Of a stretch of DNA of 64,000 nucleotides, positions 1 to 11,200 are shown piece after piece. The stretch comes from Gaeumannomyces sp. JS-464 (lineage: Eukaryota; Ascomycota; Sordariomycetes; Magnaporthales; Magnaporthaceae), in assembly GCA_002197995.1 (NCBI GenBank), contig NGZR01000005.1, forward strand, positions 3,658,001 through 3,722,000. Reading direction: 5' to 3'. The notes beneath the pieces are model-generated. The model had not been told where the DNA came from. It did not search any database and saw only the letters and a program-made list of their open reading frames with translations. Position 1 is the first letter of the stretch. Every line of letters begins with the position of its first letter. Both the position numbers and the translations under genes were made by a program.

Positions 1-18
1 TATCGCTGCTCCCCACAG

Positions 19-1951
19 GTTCATCCTGCCCATTCTTGGCGAGTACTCGGATGCTGGCCACCGCGACCCCAAGGACAAGCTCATGTATTCGCTCCGCGAG
101 AATGCGCAATACTACGCTATGGTCCTCGCCGCGAGCATCCTGGGTCTCGTCTACCTTATTTTCTCGTACGGCATCGATCTCACGGGCTTGAAGGGGCTTG
201 TTATGGCCCTCGCCTACTGTTGGGGCCTAGTGCTCGCTATATACCTGATGGGCCACGGCCTTGTCTCGATCCCGCGCTCGCTGCTGCGCGGCGCGAGCGT
301 CAGCAACCGTCTGCGTCGCCTCCAGGCCCGCGCACCTCGCCTGTACGAACGCATGGAGGAAGCAGAGGCCGAGCTGGCCGATCTGGAAGCCCAAGTCGCC
401 GAGCTGGCACGCCGCGGCAAGGCCCCTAATGGCGGCACTGCCCGCGACTACCAGGACTGGATCGAGGAGCTGGTCGACATGACAACCATGCTCGAGGATG
501 GGCCGCAGCTCCTGCCCGCTGTTGCAGCTACTGGTACCAGCAGGGCGCTGCCAACTGTTATTACGGAAAAGTACATGGCCGACCTCACGCGCCAGCTCGT
601 CAGGGCCCGCCACGCCCGCAGCCGCTACGTCGGGGAATGGGCCTACTTGCTTCGCCAAGCGCGTGATGCACAGGCGGTGCTCGACTCTGCCGGCTCCAAG
701 CAGCTCGACTTCGGCCGCGCGGGGCCCGGCGCCGGCTTCTGGGACCGTCTCACGGTGCTCAACCCCTACACCCGACATCTCTACCACTATCATGTCCTCC
801 CCTGGGCCCGAGCCGTGCTCGGAGCCGTCCTTGCCGCGGCGTCAGCCTGCATCGTCTGGTCCGAGATGATCAAGGTTGCGCTCCCGTCGCTGTCGGTGGT
901 GCGCCTGAGCGTGGTGCACCACTGGACCGCTGACGGCGTCGGCCAGGTCGGGTTCGCAGGCCAAGTGATCGCGGCCCTCTGGATCCTGTACATGGCCGCC
1001 GCCGCCCTGATCACCATCACCGAGGTCAAGGTGTGGCGTGGCCGCGCCCTGGTCCGGCGCAACACCGCGCACGAGTCGGCCTTTTGGTATGCCTCGCAGG
1101 TCGCCCGCTTGAGCGTGCCGCTGTCGTACAACTTCATGACCTTCCTCTCGCCCGCCGTCTACACGCGCACCACCTTCTACGACTTCCTCGGAAAGCTGAT
1201 CAACCTGACCCCGCTGGGTGCATGGTTCGACTACCTGTTCCCCGTGTTCATCATCGTGCCCGTCTGCGCCACGCTGTTTGGGCTCTACGGCAAGGTCAGG
1301 CGCATGTTCGGGTTCGACGTCGATTTCGTCGGCGGTGATGGCTCAGACGACGAGGACGAGGACGTCCGGGGTTTGTCGGGCTATGGAACGGGGTCGTGGC
1401 GCGAGGGTCGGGATTTGATCGAGCGTGAGCTAGCCGGCACTTCGATACGCCAGAGACGACTGGGCCTTGACGCGGGCGCAGACGATGCTGGACGCGCGGG
1501 GAGGGCGGCGCCCGTCTTGTCGATACCAGGTGCCGCGGGCGCGAGGGGCCTTGGCGGTGGCGGCGGGGGTCGGTCTAGCCGCACACCGCTCGCGACCTCG
1601 CCAAGCGGTGGGCTCGCGTCTGCGTCGTCGCGTGGCGCGGGCGGCTCGTCGAGGCGGGGTGGTGGTGGCCGGGGCGGCCGGCCCGGGGCGACGGCACCCA
1701 GCGGCGAGGACGGGACGAGAACTTCTTCCAGGCGCTGGGCCACCGCATGAAGAACACGATCGACTCTATCGACACGCCCAAGTGGTGGCAGGAGATAGGG
1801 AGGGCATCAAGAAGCCAAAGTGGATGGGCGGTGACGGCGACAACAGCGCCAGCGGCATTGGCGGCAGCAGTAGCCGGGCAGGAGGCGGTGGCGGTGACGG
1901 GCCAGACCTAAGGCGTGGTTTGGAGGCGGTGACGGGCGCATCAGGCTGTGA
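19..1951 (+). CDS. LMBR1-domain integral membrane protein (3' part, 5' end outside the window)
   Basis: The window opens at an intron acceptor (CACAG ending at 18). The exon reads FILPILGEYSD and onward in frame with the ATG at 83, so that ATG is internal. About six hydrophobic segments are visible (near 110-175, 195-255, 800-865, 950-1025, 1130-1200 and 1225-1290), with a long charged coiled-coil stretch (about 330-500) between the second and third. This is the LMBR1/limb-region architecture of a polytopic membrane protein. The acidic tail (SDDEDED) precedes a Gly/Ser-rich region. The frame then breaks three times, each needing one extra base: at the GGG run 1712-1714 (after which FFQALGHRMKNTID reads), at the GGG run 1798-1800 (then GIKKPKWMGGDGDN), and near 1915 (then WFGGDGRIRL and a stop at 1951). 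The family call is firm. The exact C-terminus is inferred. The cellular role of the fungal members is not established. Confidence 0.82.
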
Positions 1952-2464
1952 ACCAACAGGGTTTCCCTTCTTTCTCGCTTCTCTCCTCCCCTTGTCCGTC
2001 TTTTTCTTGTTCCTATTTGCTAAGCCGGATTGGGCTCGTTGTATACTTTTAACTACGGTTATGCTCTCTTAGTGATCCTCTGAAATCAGCACCCGGGGGA
2101 ATAAAAAGGATGCATCTGCGTGCCTTGCACATGCACATATCTCCCAGGCCTCAGCACTCAGTCCTAAGTACCTGGAACTTGGTAGACATGGTAGCTGGTG
2201 CTCGACAGTCCAGACTCCAGGCAACCCATGTTGATGTCACCTCACACCCCCAGGTCTGTGACGGCGATTGCCTAGCACACAGGCTTTGTGACAGGCCGGC
2301 TTCTGAGTCTGGGGGTGGGCTGGCATGGCCTCCCCCGGCATCCTGGCTGGGGAAGACAAGGGAGACAAGGGCAGTCCTCGCTGTTGTTTGGTCAGCAGCA
2401 GGGGGCCGGAAATGGTGACCCATGAGGGCCATGATGTCCACGAATGAAGCTAAAAAGAATGCCG

Positions 2465-2507
2465 GGCCCCGGGGGGCCTGGCTCGCCTGCCATGGCCCCC
2501 CGGGGCC
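2465..2507. repeat. GC-rich perfect inverted repeat (14-bp arms)
   Basis: The arm GGCCCCGGGGGGCC at 2465-2478 is the exact reverse complement of the arm at 2494-2507. They are separated by 15 bases, inside which TGG (79-81) and CCA (90-92) can add to the stem. It lies about 510 bases past the inferred LMBR1 stop. It could form a very stable hairpin in RNA or DNA. No function can be assigned. Confidence 0.75.
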
Positions 2508-3447
2508 TTTCCAGCGTCACCACGACCACGGGGGGGCTGATTTACGATGATACATGGTTTGAAATTGACAACGCAAACTGGTGAGGGGAGGGGAAAAAAA
2601 GGAAAAAAAAAAAAAAAAAAAAAAGACGAAGGTGCGTGCCTGGGTCAAGAGCGAGCGGCGACAAAATTACCCACCACGAAAGGGCCTACTGGGCTGAAAA
2701 AGACGGGCAGTCACCGCTTACGGGCGCGCCACCTCGGAAGACCCGTCAGCACGTACGTCCGTTTTGCTCGATTCGGCCGTTGGGCGTGTCCCCCCTTGGT
2801 GGCTGGCGACCAAAAGGACTTGCATTCCAGGCGGCCGGGACGAGAAAGCAGCCAAGCCAAAGGGGAAACCGCCTGACAGCCACGCCTGCCTTTTTGGGCA
2901 GGTAAAGCGAGAGTGAGAGAGAGAGAGCCCGTCTTACAGCAAACTCTTGACCTTGCCGTCAAACGGGGTTCTCTGCTATCTGTTGCTGAAGCAGAAAGGC
3001 GTATCAATGGTGGCAGTAACTTGCAGGAGCTGTAGAGCATGTCGGTCGAGAACGTTACCTCTTGGTGCTTTCACCCCCCGCCCCTTGTCCTGGCCGTTGG
3101 TCCATGAGATTTGTCACACACACGCCCCGTGGGCGGCGGAGAAGGGAGTGTGGGCAGCGTGTGTGTGTGTGTGTGAATCTCCACCATCCTGTGGCGGGCG
3201 TGTATTGGCCGGCCCACGGTGGGATCCGGCTGCTGGCTCCGAAGGCTATGTGGATGAGATGGATGGGGGTGGCTGCCTGCTCGAAGTGCGTGTGGAGAGG
3301 CGACGGAAGGGAGGAGGAGGAGATGGGGATGGCACTGCGCCCCCATCACCAGAAGGCCCAATCGAAGCACCGAGCGCGACCCTTCTCGTGATCCGTATCC
3401 ATGTCCTAGCCCACCGGGGAATCTGATGGCAAGTGCCGTGGGCTGTG

Positions 3448-3449
<2 letters not shown>

Positions 3450-3485
<36 letters not shown>
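3450..3485. repeat. (GT)n microsatellite
   Basis: About 18 uninterrupted TG units. A shorter GT tract sits at about 3160-3175. Confidence 0.95.
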
Positions 3486-3487
<2 letters not shown>

Positions 3488-3825
3488 TGTTGATGATGCC
3501 TCTTGTCTTTTTTTGGACAACAAAAAAAGAACCCTTGGCTAAGAAAAATTGCTGCCCAACAGCCTATCCCATCCGCCGCCGTTGAGCGAGACAAAGAGAG
3601 AGAGAGAGAGGGTGCCTCCAGCCAGCCAGTCAGCCAAGCACAACCCTCTCCAGATACGGCAGCCAGCTCCACCCAGAACACACGCCACACCATACCCTAC
3701 ACCCTACACCCCAGGTAGTTCTATCCTGGTCTTTTGGGGCTGCTGACGGGGCTTGGCTCGACCAGTGGCCGTCAAGATTCCCCCGGAGATGCCCAGACTG
3801 ACTGAGAGAAGGCTGTACCGCACAG

Positions 3826-3850
3826 TGACATGACATGACATGACATGACA
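3826..3850. repeat. (TGACA)5 pentanucleotide array
   Basis: Five exact TGACA copies in a row, followed by degenerate TGGTA copies to about 3862. Confidence 0.9.
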
Positions 3851-4663
3851 TGGTATGGTATGGCATGCCTGTTTCTCCCTTGCCTTGCCTTCCTCTCTCT
3901 CCCTACCACCTGACTGCCCCGGATACAGGCTGACTTTTTGGGGTGTGCCGCGCTGGAGATGCGTCTGGCCGGTGTTTCCTGTCCTGCCTTTTGCGTCTGT
4001 GACGCGGCACCCTTGATGGCGCACCATGGCTTCCCCTCCCCTCCTCGCCTTTTGTTGCGTGCCCCGTCTACGCACCTACCTCACATACGACCATCAAACA
4101 CGATTAGATCTCGAAGCCCAGGACAAATCACGGAACGAAAAACACCCGGGGTGGAAGAGAAGAAAAGAAGAGGGGCGTGTGTGTATTCGAAAGTAGATAG
4201 GCAACGGAGAGGGCGACGGACGACGAAAGGCGTCGAATCGGACCGTCGAGAAAAATGACACCTCTTTTTGCCCCCGTCCGTCCGCTCGCTGTGTTACCGA
4301 GGAGATACTGCCTTCCAACTCGTTCTCTCGGCAGGAGAGCTCGCCGAGTCCATGCTTTGTGGCGTTTTCCGGCTGCTCTTTGCTTCTCTTTCCTGGTGTC
4401 ATCCATTTATCCATCTATTTTTATTTATTTTATTCTTAATTATGATCCTTTCACTCTTTATTCTTTATTCTTTATTCTATTTTTGTGCTATCTTCTCACT
4501 TTTCGCTTTTCCCTCTCCTCCTTGTCGTGCTTCCGCACAACCGTTCCTCGGACCATCCGGCCGTTTATGCCCGCCCAGCTTTTCATGATGCCATGCAATG
4601 CATATGTGCCAAATATCCGACGGCGCTTGACCGGACTGGGCCAGGCCAGGCTTGGAGGAAGAA

Positions 4664-4676
4664 CCCCCCCCCCCCC
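4664..4676. repeat. Poly-C tract (13 C)
   Basis: Homopolymer of 13 C. Runs this long are prone to length error and can form G-quadruplex or i-motif structures. Confidence 0.85.
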
Positions 4677-5373
4677 GTCAATATCACGGCCGCCCTCTGT
4701 CCCCCACTCATGCAAGCTCTCCCAGCCACTCTGCTTCGAGAGAGAGCCCCAAAGGCCCAGCCAGTGTCGAGACAGAACGGGGAAAGAGGACCAGGACGCT
4801 CCAATCACCACAACAGAGAGGCGGGGTGGGAGACGAAAAAAACGCGGGCAAGCCGTCTGTTGCCTGTCGCTTGCTTATTTTGGTTGCTGAGAACAGAAAA
4901 AAAAAGTACACATGACAGTATGCCGCCCATGGGCCCCTCTTCACTCCCGTATTTTTCCTCCTTCGCGCCTGTAAAATCAGGCAAGCCAATTGGTATCAAC
5001 GAATGGGAGGCAGCCCTTCCCGACTTCCCTGTTTGTTTTGTTTTTTCTGGGTTGTTTTCTTTCCAGAGCCCATCTCCCCAGCGAGTAAGCTTCGCCCTCC
5101 TCCTTCTCCTCCACACGCGCGCATACACACAGGTCCCACTGCCAGGGGCCAAAGAGGTATCATAGGTAGGTACAGAGCTCCCTTGCCTCGGCAACGCGCT
5201 TCGGTGGCGCCCAGCCGAGGACGAATCCATGTTTTTTTCATTCCCAACACGCAAGAAAATATACACCCGAAGAGGCAGGTAGGTAGGTACATATGTACGA
5301 AAAGGAGTAATAAGAAAGCCAGGAAAATACAAAAATGCTGCCGAGACTTTTTTTTGATATGGTCCTTCGTCCA

Positions 5374-5390
5374 CCCCCCCCCCCCCCCCC
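5374..5390. repeat. Poly-C tract (17 C)
   Basis: Homopolymer of 17 C following CCA. It is one of the three longest C runs in the window. Confidence 0.85.
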
Positions 5391-6129
5391 GCTTTGCGTT
5401 CGGCCGTGTGATGCGTATTTTAGGAAACAGTGAAAGAAAAAGAAAACGGGCGGTACAAGAAGACACGTCTACCAAGACAATAGACAAACTCTGCTGTTGT
5501 TCTGTGATTGCGGACTCTCTGGGAAGTCAGGGCGAAGGGAAGGGCAGTTAAAATGCAATCTTGGCCGTTAAAGAGTTAAAAGAGAGGGGAATCAAAGGGG
5601 TGTCGCTTGTGAACGCTGAGAACGAGACGAGGCGAGAACAAGGAAACAAGAGAAAGCTCAAGTCCAGGGATATAAACCGCCGAGCCAACGCCCAACAAAT
5701 AGGAAAGACACCTATGGAGTTAGGTGAGAGGACAAGCGATGGCCGCAAAATATGAGGGGGGAACAGCAAGGAGATAGACAAGCCAAGACCAGAGAGATTG
5801 GGTGCGAGAGTTATGCGTAATCAGAGGCCCCGACTTGGGGACAGTTTGGCGGTTACTTGAGGGAGTGAGTGGGGGAGGAGGTTTGGATGTGGCGGATTGG
5901 CCATGGAAAATACGCTAGCAAACAGAAAACAGATGAGCTAAACGAAAATGAGACCGACAAAAACGTTATTCCAATTTGTGGTGTCAGTCGTGAGACTATG
6001 CCAACCTCTTTAATGACAAGGAGGGGAAAATGAGACAGGGATATAGTAATGGTAATAAGAAGTATTACAGATTGTAGTTAACAGACGAGAAAGAAAAAAA
6101 AAGTGAAGAGCGAGGGCAGGGCGAGTCTA

Positions 6130-8269
6130 CTACCGCTGTGGGTGTTGATCGCGTGGCGGAGGACGGGACATCATGGTGGCCCAGCCCGTCTCCATAGGCA
6201 CAGAGCGCTCTGGCTGCTGAGCGAACGGAGGCGGCTGGCCGTGATGTGGCTGCGGGTGCTGCAGGTGCGGCGGGCCGTGGTGGCCATGCTGCGGCCCATG
6301 GGACGATGGTCCGACGGGCAGGATCGGGGGCGGGCCCCGCGGGAGAAGGCCGGGTTGCGGGTGTGGCGAGAGACCTGCCGGCGAGGGAGGGCCCAAGTGC
6401 GGGCCGCCGGCGGGGTGGTCCAGCCTCAGCGGCGGCAGCCTTTGGTCTCCGTGTGGCTGTTGACCCAGCCGAGGAGACGGCGTGGCTCCCGCTGCTGCGG
6501 CACCATACGGATGCCCAGGGCCGTAGGTGATGTGGTGCTGCGGCCCCTGGTGTGGGCTCTGAGACGGGGTGCCGCTGTACGATGAGGCCGAGCCGAACTC
6601 GGCGCTGGGTGCCGTGTCGGTCCGGCGGCGACGCACCGGCGGCAGGCTCATGCGCCCCTGGGAGGAGTCGTCGCTGTGGTAGATGGCTTCGTACGAGGGT
6701 TGCGATGGGCCCCGCGAGCCGGCCGCGTTGGGGTGTTGCATCTCGCCCGGGCCCGGCAGGGCAGCGCTGGCTTGCCTCGGCAGAGCCGACCACAAGGTCG
6801 GGCTGGTCGAAGGGGCCGTCTGCTCCGCCTCTCGCAGGAGCTCCGTGTCGCGCCTGATGATGTTGTGCAGCCGATCCCTCTCCCCGCGGTAAAAGTCGCG
6901 CTCGGATTGGGCCCGGTTCAGCCGCGCCTCCAGGTCCTCCAGGTCCTTACTTATAGTCGCCGGTCTGCCTTTGCAGCTCTGCATTCTGTTCCTTGATGAT
7001 CTGGATCTCCTGCTTCTTGCGGTCCCGGAACCGGCGCGATGCGTTCGCGTTGCGTTTTCTCTTGTTGTCGGCCTCCTTGGACGCCTGGAACATGTCCACG
7101 TCGACGCGGATAGCCTCGGCACCCTCGGGTTGGATCTGAAGCGCCAGCCCTGTGCCGTCCTCGGCGCCCCCGCTTGTCACAAAGTCGCGTATCAGCGTCC
7201 CGGCGTTGGGAACCGCCATCACCCCTCCTCCCTGGCCGCCCTGCGAATACCAGTTCGCCTGACCCCGCGCATCCGGCACCCACCTCCCGGGCTTCGCCGG
7301 CCTCCCCATCTTCGCACGCTTCCTGTCCGGCCCCATGCCGTCGTCGTCGTCATCGTCTTCGTCGGGGGAACTCGCGGGACTGTGCTCGCTCGGCCCGTAG
7401 AGCGGTTGCGATATCGACCTTAGCCCGGACGGCGTGTTCTCGCGGCCGGGAGGGACGTTCGCATACGGAATCGGAGGTGCTGGCCCATGGGTTTGTATAC
7501 TCGACAGAGGCGGGATCTGATGGAGTGGAGAAGGCGCGTGCTGAGAAGGCGAGCCCATGCGCGAGCGGGAGAAGGAGTGCCTCTGCTGCTCCATTCCCCT
7601 CACTGCGCCAGGGCCCCCTAGACTCACGGAGCGACCGATGCCCGGCAAGATCCGTCTTCCAGGAAAGCTCGGGTTGTGCTGCCCATGATGCTGCTGCTGC
7701 TGCTGCTGGTCCTCAGCCCACGCCGCATACGACGACGACTGGGAGTCCGGCAGCGGGCGAGGTGTCACTGACGGCGTAGTTAGGGGTGATGGTGATGGAG
7801 AAGGTGCTGCCCTGGGTGGGAAGGGAAACGACGGGGAGGGCAGAGATGTCATGCCCCGCTGGCCAGAGTCGGGTCCGGGATATGGCGGGCCGCCCCTCGA
7901 GCCTGGCCGTGGGGCCGCGCCTGCACTCAGGGGTCCGCTAGGCTCGCCGGGCCCAGGGCGCGGATAGGGGTCTGTTGATGCGCCATTCTGGGCCTGTGTC
8001 GAGGAGCTGGTCGGGTTCAGGATGTCGCGCATGTTGCCGGGTCTTGACGAGGGGTTGGGGGGGGGCTGCTGTCGGGGTGTATTTGAAGGCGGCTGCGCCG
8101 CGGCGGCCTGCTCCTGATGTGCATCGCCGGCTCGGGCGCTGTCGGGGCCGGCTCCGGCCCCAGGTCGCTGCGCCGTCGGCGAAACGTAGTGGTCTCCGGC
8201 GGCAGAAGGCGGCTTGAAGGACGAGGGAGAGTTATGGGGTTGGCGAGACGCAGATTCCCTCTGCGACAT
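6130..8269 (-). CDS. bZIP transcription factor (one frame break)
   Basis: A single-exon gene of about 712 residues if the break is bridged. The first 400 residues are Pro/Ser/Gln-rich and disordered, with a poly-Gln run and an acidic patch (DEDDDDDDG). A conserved block (GRWVPDARGQANWYSQGG, then NAGTLIRDF) precedes the basic region at about 400-435 (NKRKRNANASRRFRDRKKQE). A leucine-zipper coiled coil follows (LEDLEARLNRAQSERDFY), then a His/Pro/Gln-rich C-terminal tail. The basic region fits the N-x7-R bZIP DNA-contact pattern. Frame 1 stops at 6947, and the zipper continues in another frame. Removing one base of the TT at 6951-6952 joins them as GDYSKDLEDLE. The start at 8269 is the first ATG in the long frame. 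Nuclear DNA-binding function is inferred from the domain. I cannot name the orthologue. Confidence 0.85.
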
Positions 8270-11200
8270 CGGATCCTGCTCCCCGGCGCTTTGCGGTCGA
8301 CCTCGGGGACCGGCGCATTGGCCGCGGCTGAGGCACTTCTCCGAATCACACGGGCCAGACCCAGCCCTGCAGGCGCAGCTGGCGGTCTGGTCCGGGCTCG
8401 CAACGCTGGGTTTCTTCTCGTCTGCACCAACGGCGGCCGCGGATGTCTGGCCCGTGGCCTCGGCGGCGACGGCCGCGCTGGACGAGCTGCTTTGCCTCCG
8501 GTACTGCCGCTGTTGCTCGCTGTTGTGGTAGTGGTTGTTATAAGGGTACAGTTCGTGTGGGGCTAGCGGGTTAACTGCCGGGATCGCCAGTTCGAATGAT
8601 GCTCCCGGGGGAGACTTTGTTTTCCTATCGTCCTACTGAAGGGAACGAGGCCTTGAACCTCGGTCGCGATCGTAAGACGCCTACACCTGATCCCCGGGCG
8701 CGCCAGGAAGGCTGGGTGAGACGGATCGAGAGGCTGCCTGCGTTCGGATCAAAGACCAAACAGTGCGTAGGAGGGTCTACTCGGAGTCTTAAGGCCGGGC
8801 AGGGGAGCGCGCTGGACTCTTTGTCGCAACAGGCCAAGAAGAAAACAACAAGCAGGCAGACAGGCGGGCGGGCAGGCAGGTTGGGCCAAGGCTGATCGGT
8901 TCTTGATGCGCCGACGGGATCTTCCAGGAGCTGCTCAACCGCTTCTTCGAGGTCCAGGATTCGGCCCGGCTGAGGTGATAGGTAGCAGAGGAAGGGGGCT
9001 GGGTGGCGGTGACGAATCGGGACGGCAGGACGGCGAATCCAGGCAGCGCCGCTTTGGGGGTTTCCGAGCTGGGAGAGAGGTCGGCGACGACAGGGGGACT
9101 TTCTGATGTGAGTGATCGTGCTTGCAGCTATTGCGTATTATTTTCCCTAGCCTGGCCGAGGCCGACGTGAGTGGGATGGAGTGCAGCGCGCGTGGCCAGT
9201 CACGGAAGCCAGGACGAGTCCTGTGCAGTGAGTGGTCCGGAATCCTATCGCGCTAGAATCGAGGTCCGATATCTGACTGGGTGGAAACAACCAGGCCAAG
9301 GTTTGCCTGGCCCCTCTCCTCTCGTAAACAAGATGCCCTCGCTCCGCCGGGAGCAGGGCGCTGAACAAGGCGAATGGATTGCCCTGGATGGCCGGGTGGC
9401 TCCAGATGAAGACGCGAGAGAGGAGTGATGGATGGGGGCGCGCGGCGGCCGCTATTTCGTGATATCGGGTCCCGTGACGTCGACGCTCTGGCAACCACAG
9501 GCGGCAGGGGCGGCGCAACTCGAGAGGCGCAGTTGCCGTGATGACGGTCTCACCGGTCCCGCGGTAGTATTTCTGAGATGCGGGTATCCTTTGGACAGCT
9601 GGTTCTCGGGACGAGGGGGCGCCGCGCCGTCAGCTGTCGATGCCGCTTCGTGTCTGCTTTTTCCCCTCACTACCCACGTTTTCGGTTCCGTGCGAGTTAA
9701 CTGCCTCTTGCAGGAATCAAACGTCTTCTCTCTCTCTCTCTCTCGCTCTCTCTTCCTTTTTTATCGCCTCTCACTTCCAGGCGTCATCAACTAGAGCGAG
9801 CAAGAAGGTCAAGGGTCCAAGGAGGCAAGCCAATAGGTCTGGCAGTGGACGGGGCCTCGACGGTTTTCTATCCTTTGGCCGTCCCATATACCCTTGTCGC
9901 TGCCAGAGCGCCAGCTTCGTTATCTGCTGGGCTGTGGCCTGCACAAACAAAGACGAGGAGCGCTGCACATACATAGTGTGGTACCTAGAAAGCAGTGGAG
10001 AAAGGCGTGTGGAACAAGGGTATGTTCGCTGCCGGGGAGGGGGTGTGAAGATTGGCAGTCTTGTCTGGCTCCTGGGGTGCAGCAGCCTAGGTAGGGGAGG
10101 GGAGCCCCCTGCTGGGGTGGAGAAAAGAGAATGGGACATCAACAGGGCAGGGCTTGAGTTGGAGTCACACTTCCGCCAGGTGCCAGGTCTTTCTCGTCGC
10201 CTCGTTGTCACACCCAGCTTCCCTCGTCCACTCCCCCTTTTATTTATTTTTTTATTTTTCTCTTTCTTTTTTTCTTTTTTTTTTTTCTTTTTTCTTTTTT
10301 CCTTTTGAAATAAAAAATTGTACCTCCTTTTTATTTATTATTCATTTCTTGTCCTCCGTGATGGTCCCCTCCAGGCGTGGACACACCCCATGCAATTCCA
10401 CCTTTTCCTCGGCAGCCAGTCCACCATCGATTGCTAGGGAAGATGGCGACAGGAGGAGGACCGGGTTGATGGGGATCTTCTGGCTCGTTACAATCCCTTG
10501 GTTCGCGTCGTTCCAGGATCGAACAACAGGCGCGAGGGGGCTATCTGACTAATGGGAACAGTTGCTCGAGTGAAGACGGCGTCCCTTTGCGATGCTAATC
10601 TTCCGCCCGTGAGAAGGGACTGAGAGGATTCCCGGCCCTGTAGGAGCGGCACGCAGCTCTGACTGGGGACGGGTGTGCCAGTCAGGTGTGCTGCCCCATG
10701 TATGTAGGGATGGATACATGCCAGCACACAGGCCGGCGGCTGGCTGCGATACAGCAAGAGAACGCTCCCGGCCCGGGCTGAAATATCGCAGCGGGTTAAA
10801 GGGTCTGCGGCGATGAGTTGTGTCTGCATGTATGTATCCGCCCACGGACGCGCCGTTCGCGCAGTCGCCCATGCCACCCCTGGCGTCACCTAGGCAGTCA
10901 GGACGAGAGGGCATTTCGCCTGGTGCCGTGGCATTAAAATTTTGGCAGAAATTTCAGCGGGTCCTATCCGATCAGCAACGGGCGGGCCGGCTCTGGCGCG
11001 AGCGCCCGTCTATGGCACCACCCGGCCTGGGGTGGGCAGTCAGTATGTCCCGTCCGTCCGTCCAGCGTCGCGCTCGTTTGCGAGCAAGTGCGCCCTCGTT
11101 GCTTTTGCCCCGTGGCGCCCGCCTGGGAGGTGCCGGATCTCGTCGAGGAGGTCGCGATACCGGCCAGTCACTTCGCGTGCGTTTTGCATGCCTCGTCCCA

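Larger units (their letters stand above)
1952..6129. other. Intergenic spacer, simple-sequence rich, no gene seen
   Basis: This holds the 3' flanks of the LMBR1 gene and of the minus-strand bZIP gene. Open frames here are short, overlap on both strands and are made of low-complexity residues. Visible structure: a GC hairpin (2465-2507), an A-rich tract (about 2595-2625), two GT tracts (about 3160-3175 and 3450-3485), a GA tract (about 3595-3611), a TGACA pentamer array (3826-3850), two poly-C tracts (4664-4676 and 5374-5390) and AGGT repeats near 5277-5290. Confidence 0.6.

Noticed and set aside
3660..3715. CCCTACA-type repeats resembling telomere repeat
   Set aside because: Only two or three imperfect copies, not TTAGGG, and genes follow on both sides.
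4084..4095. Twelve bases ACATACGACCAT identical to the start of fungal 5S rRNA
   Set aside because: The match ends there; the rest of the 5S sequence and its internal promoter are absent, so chance is likely.
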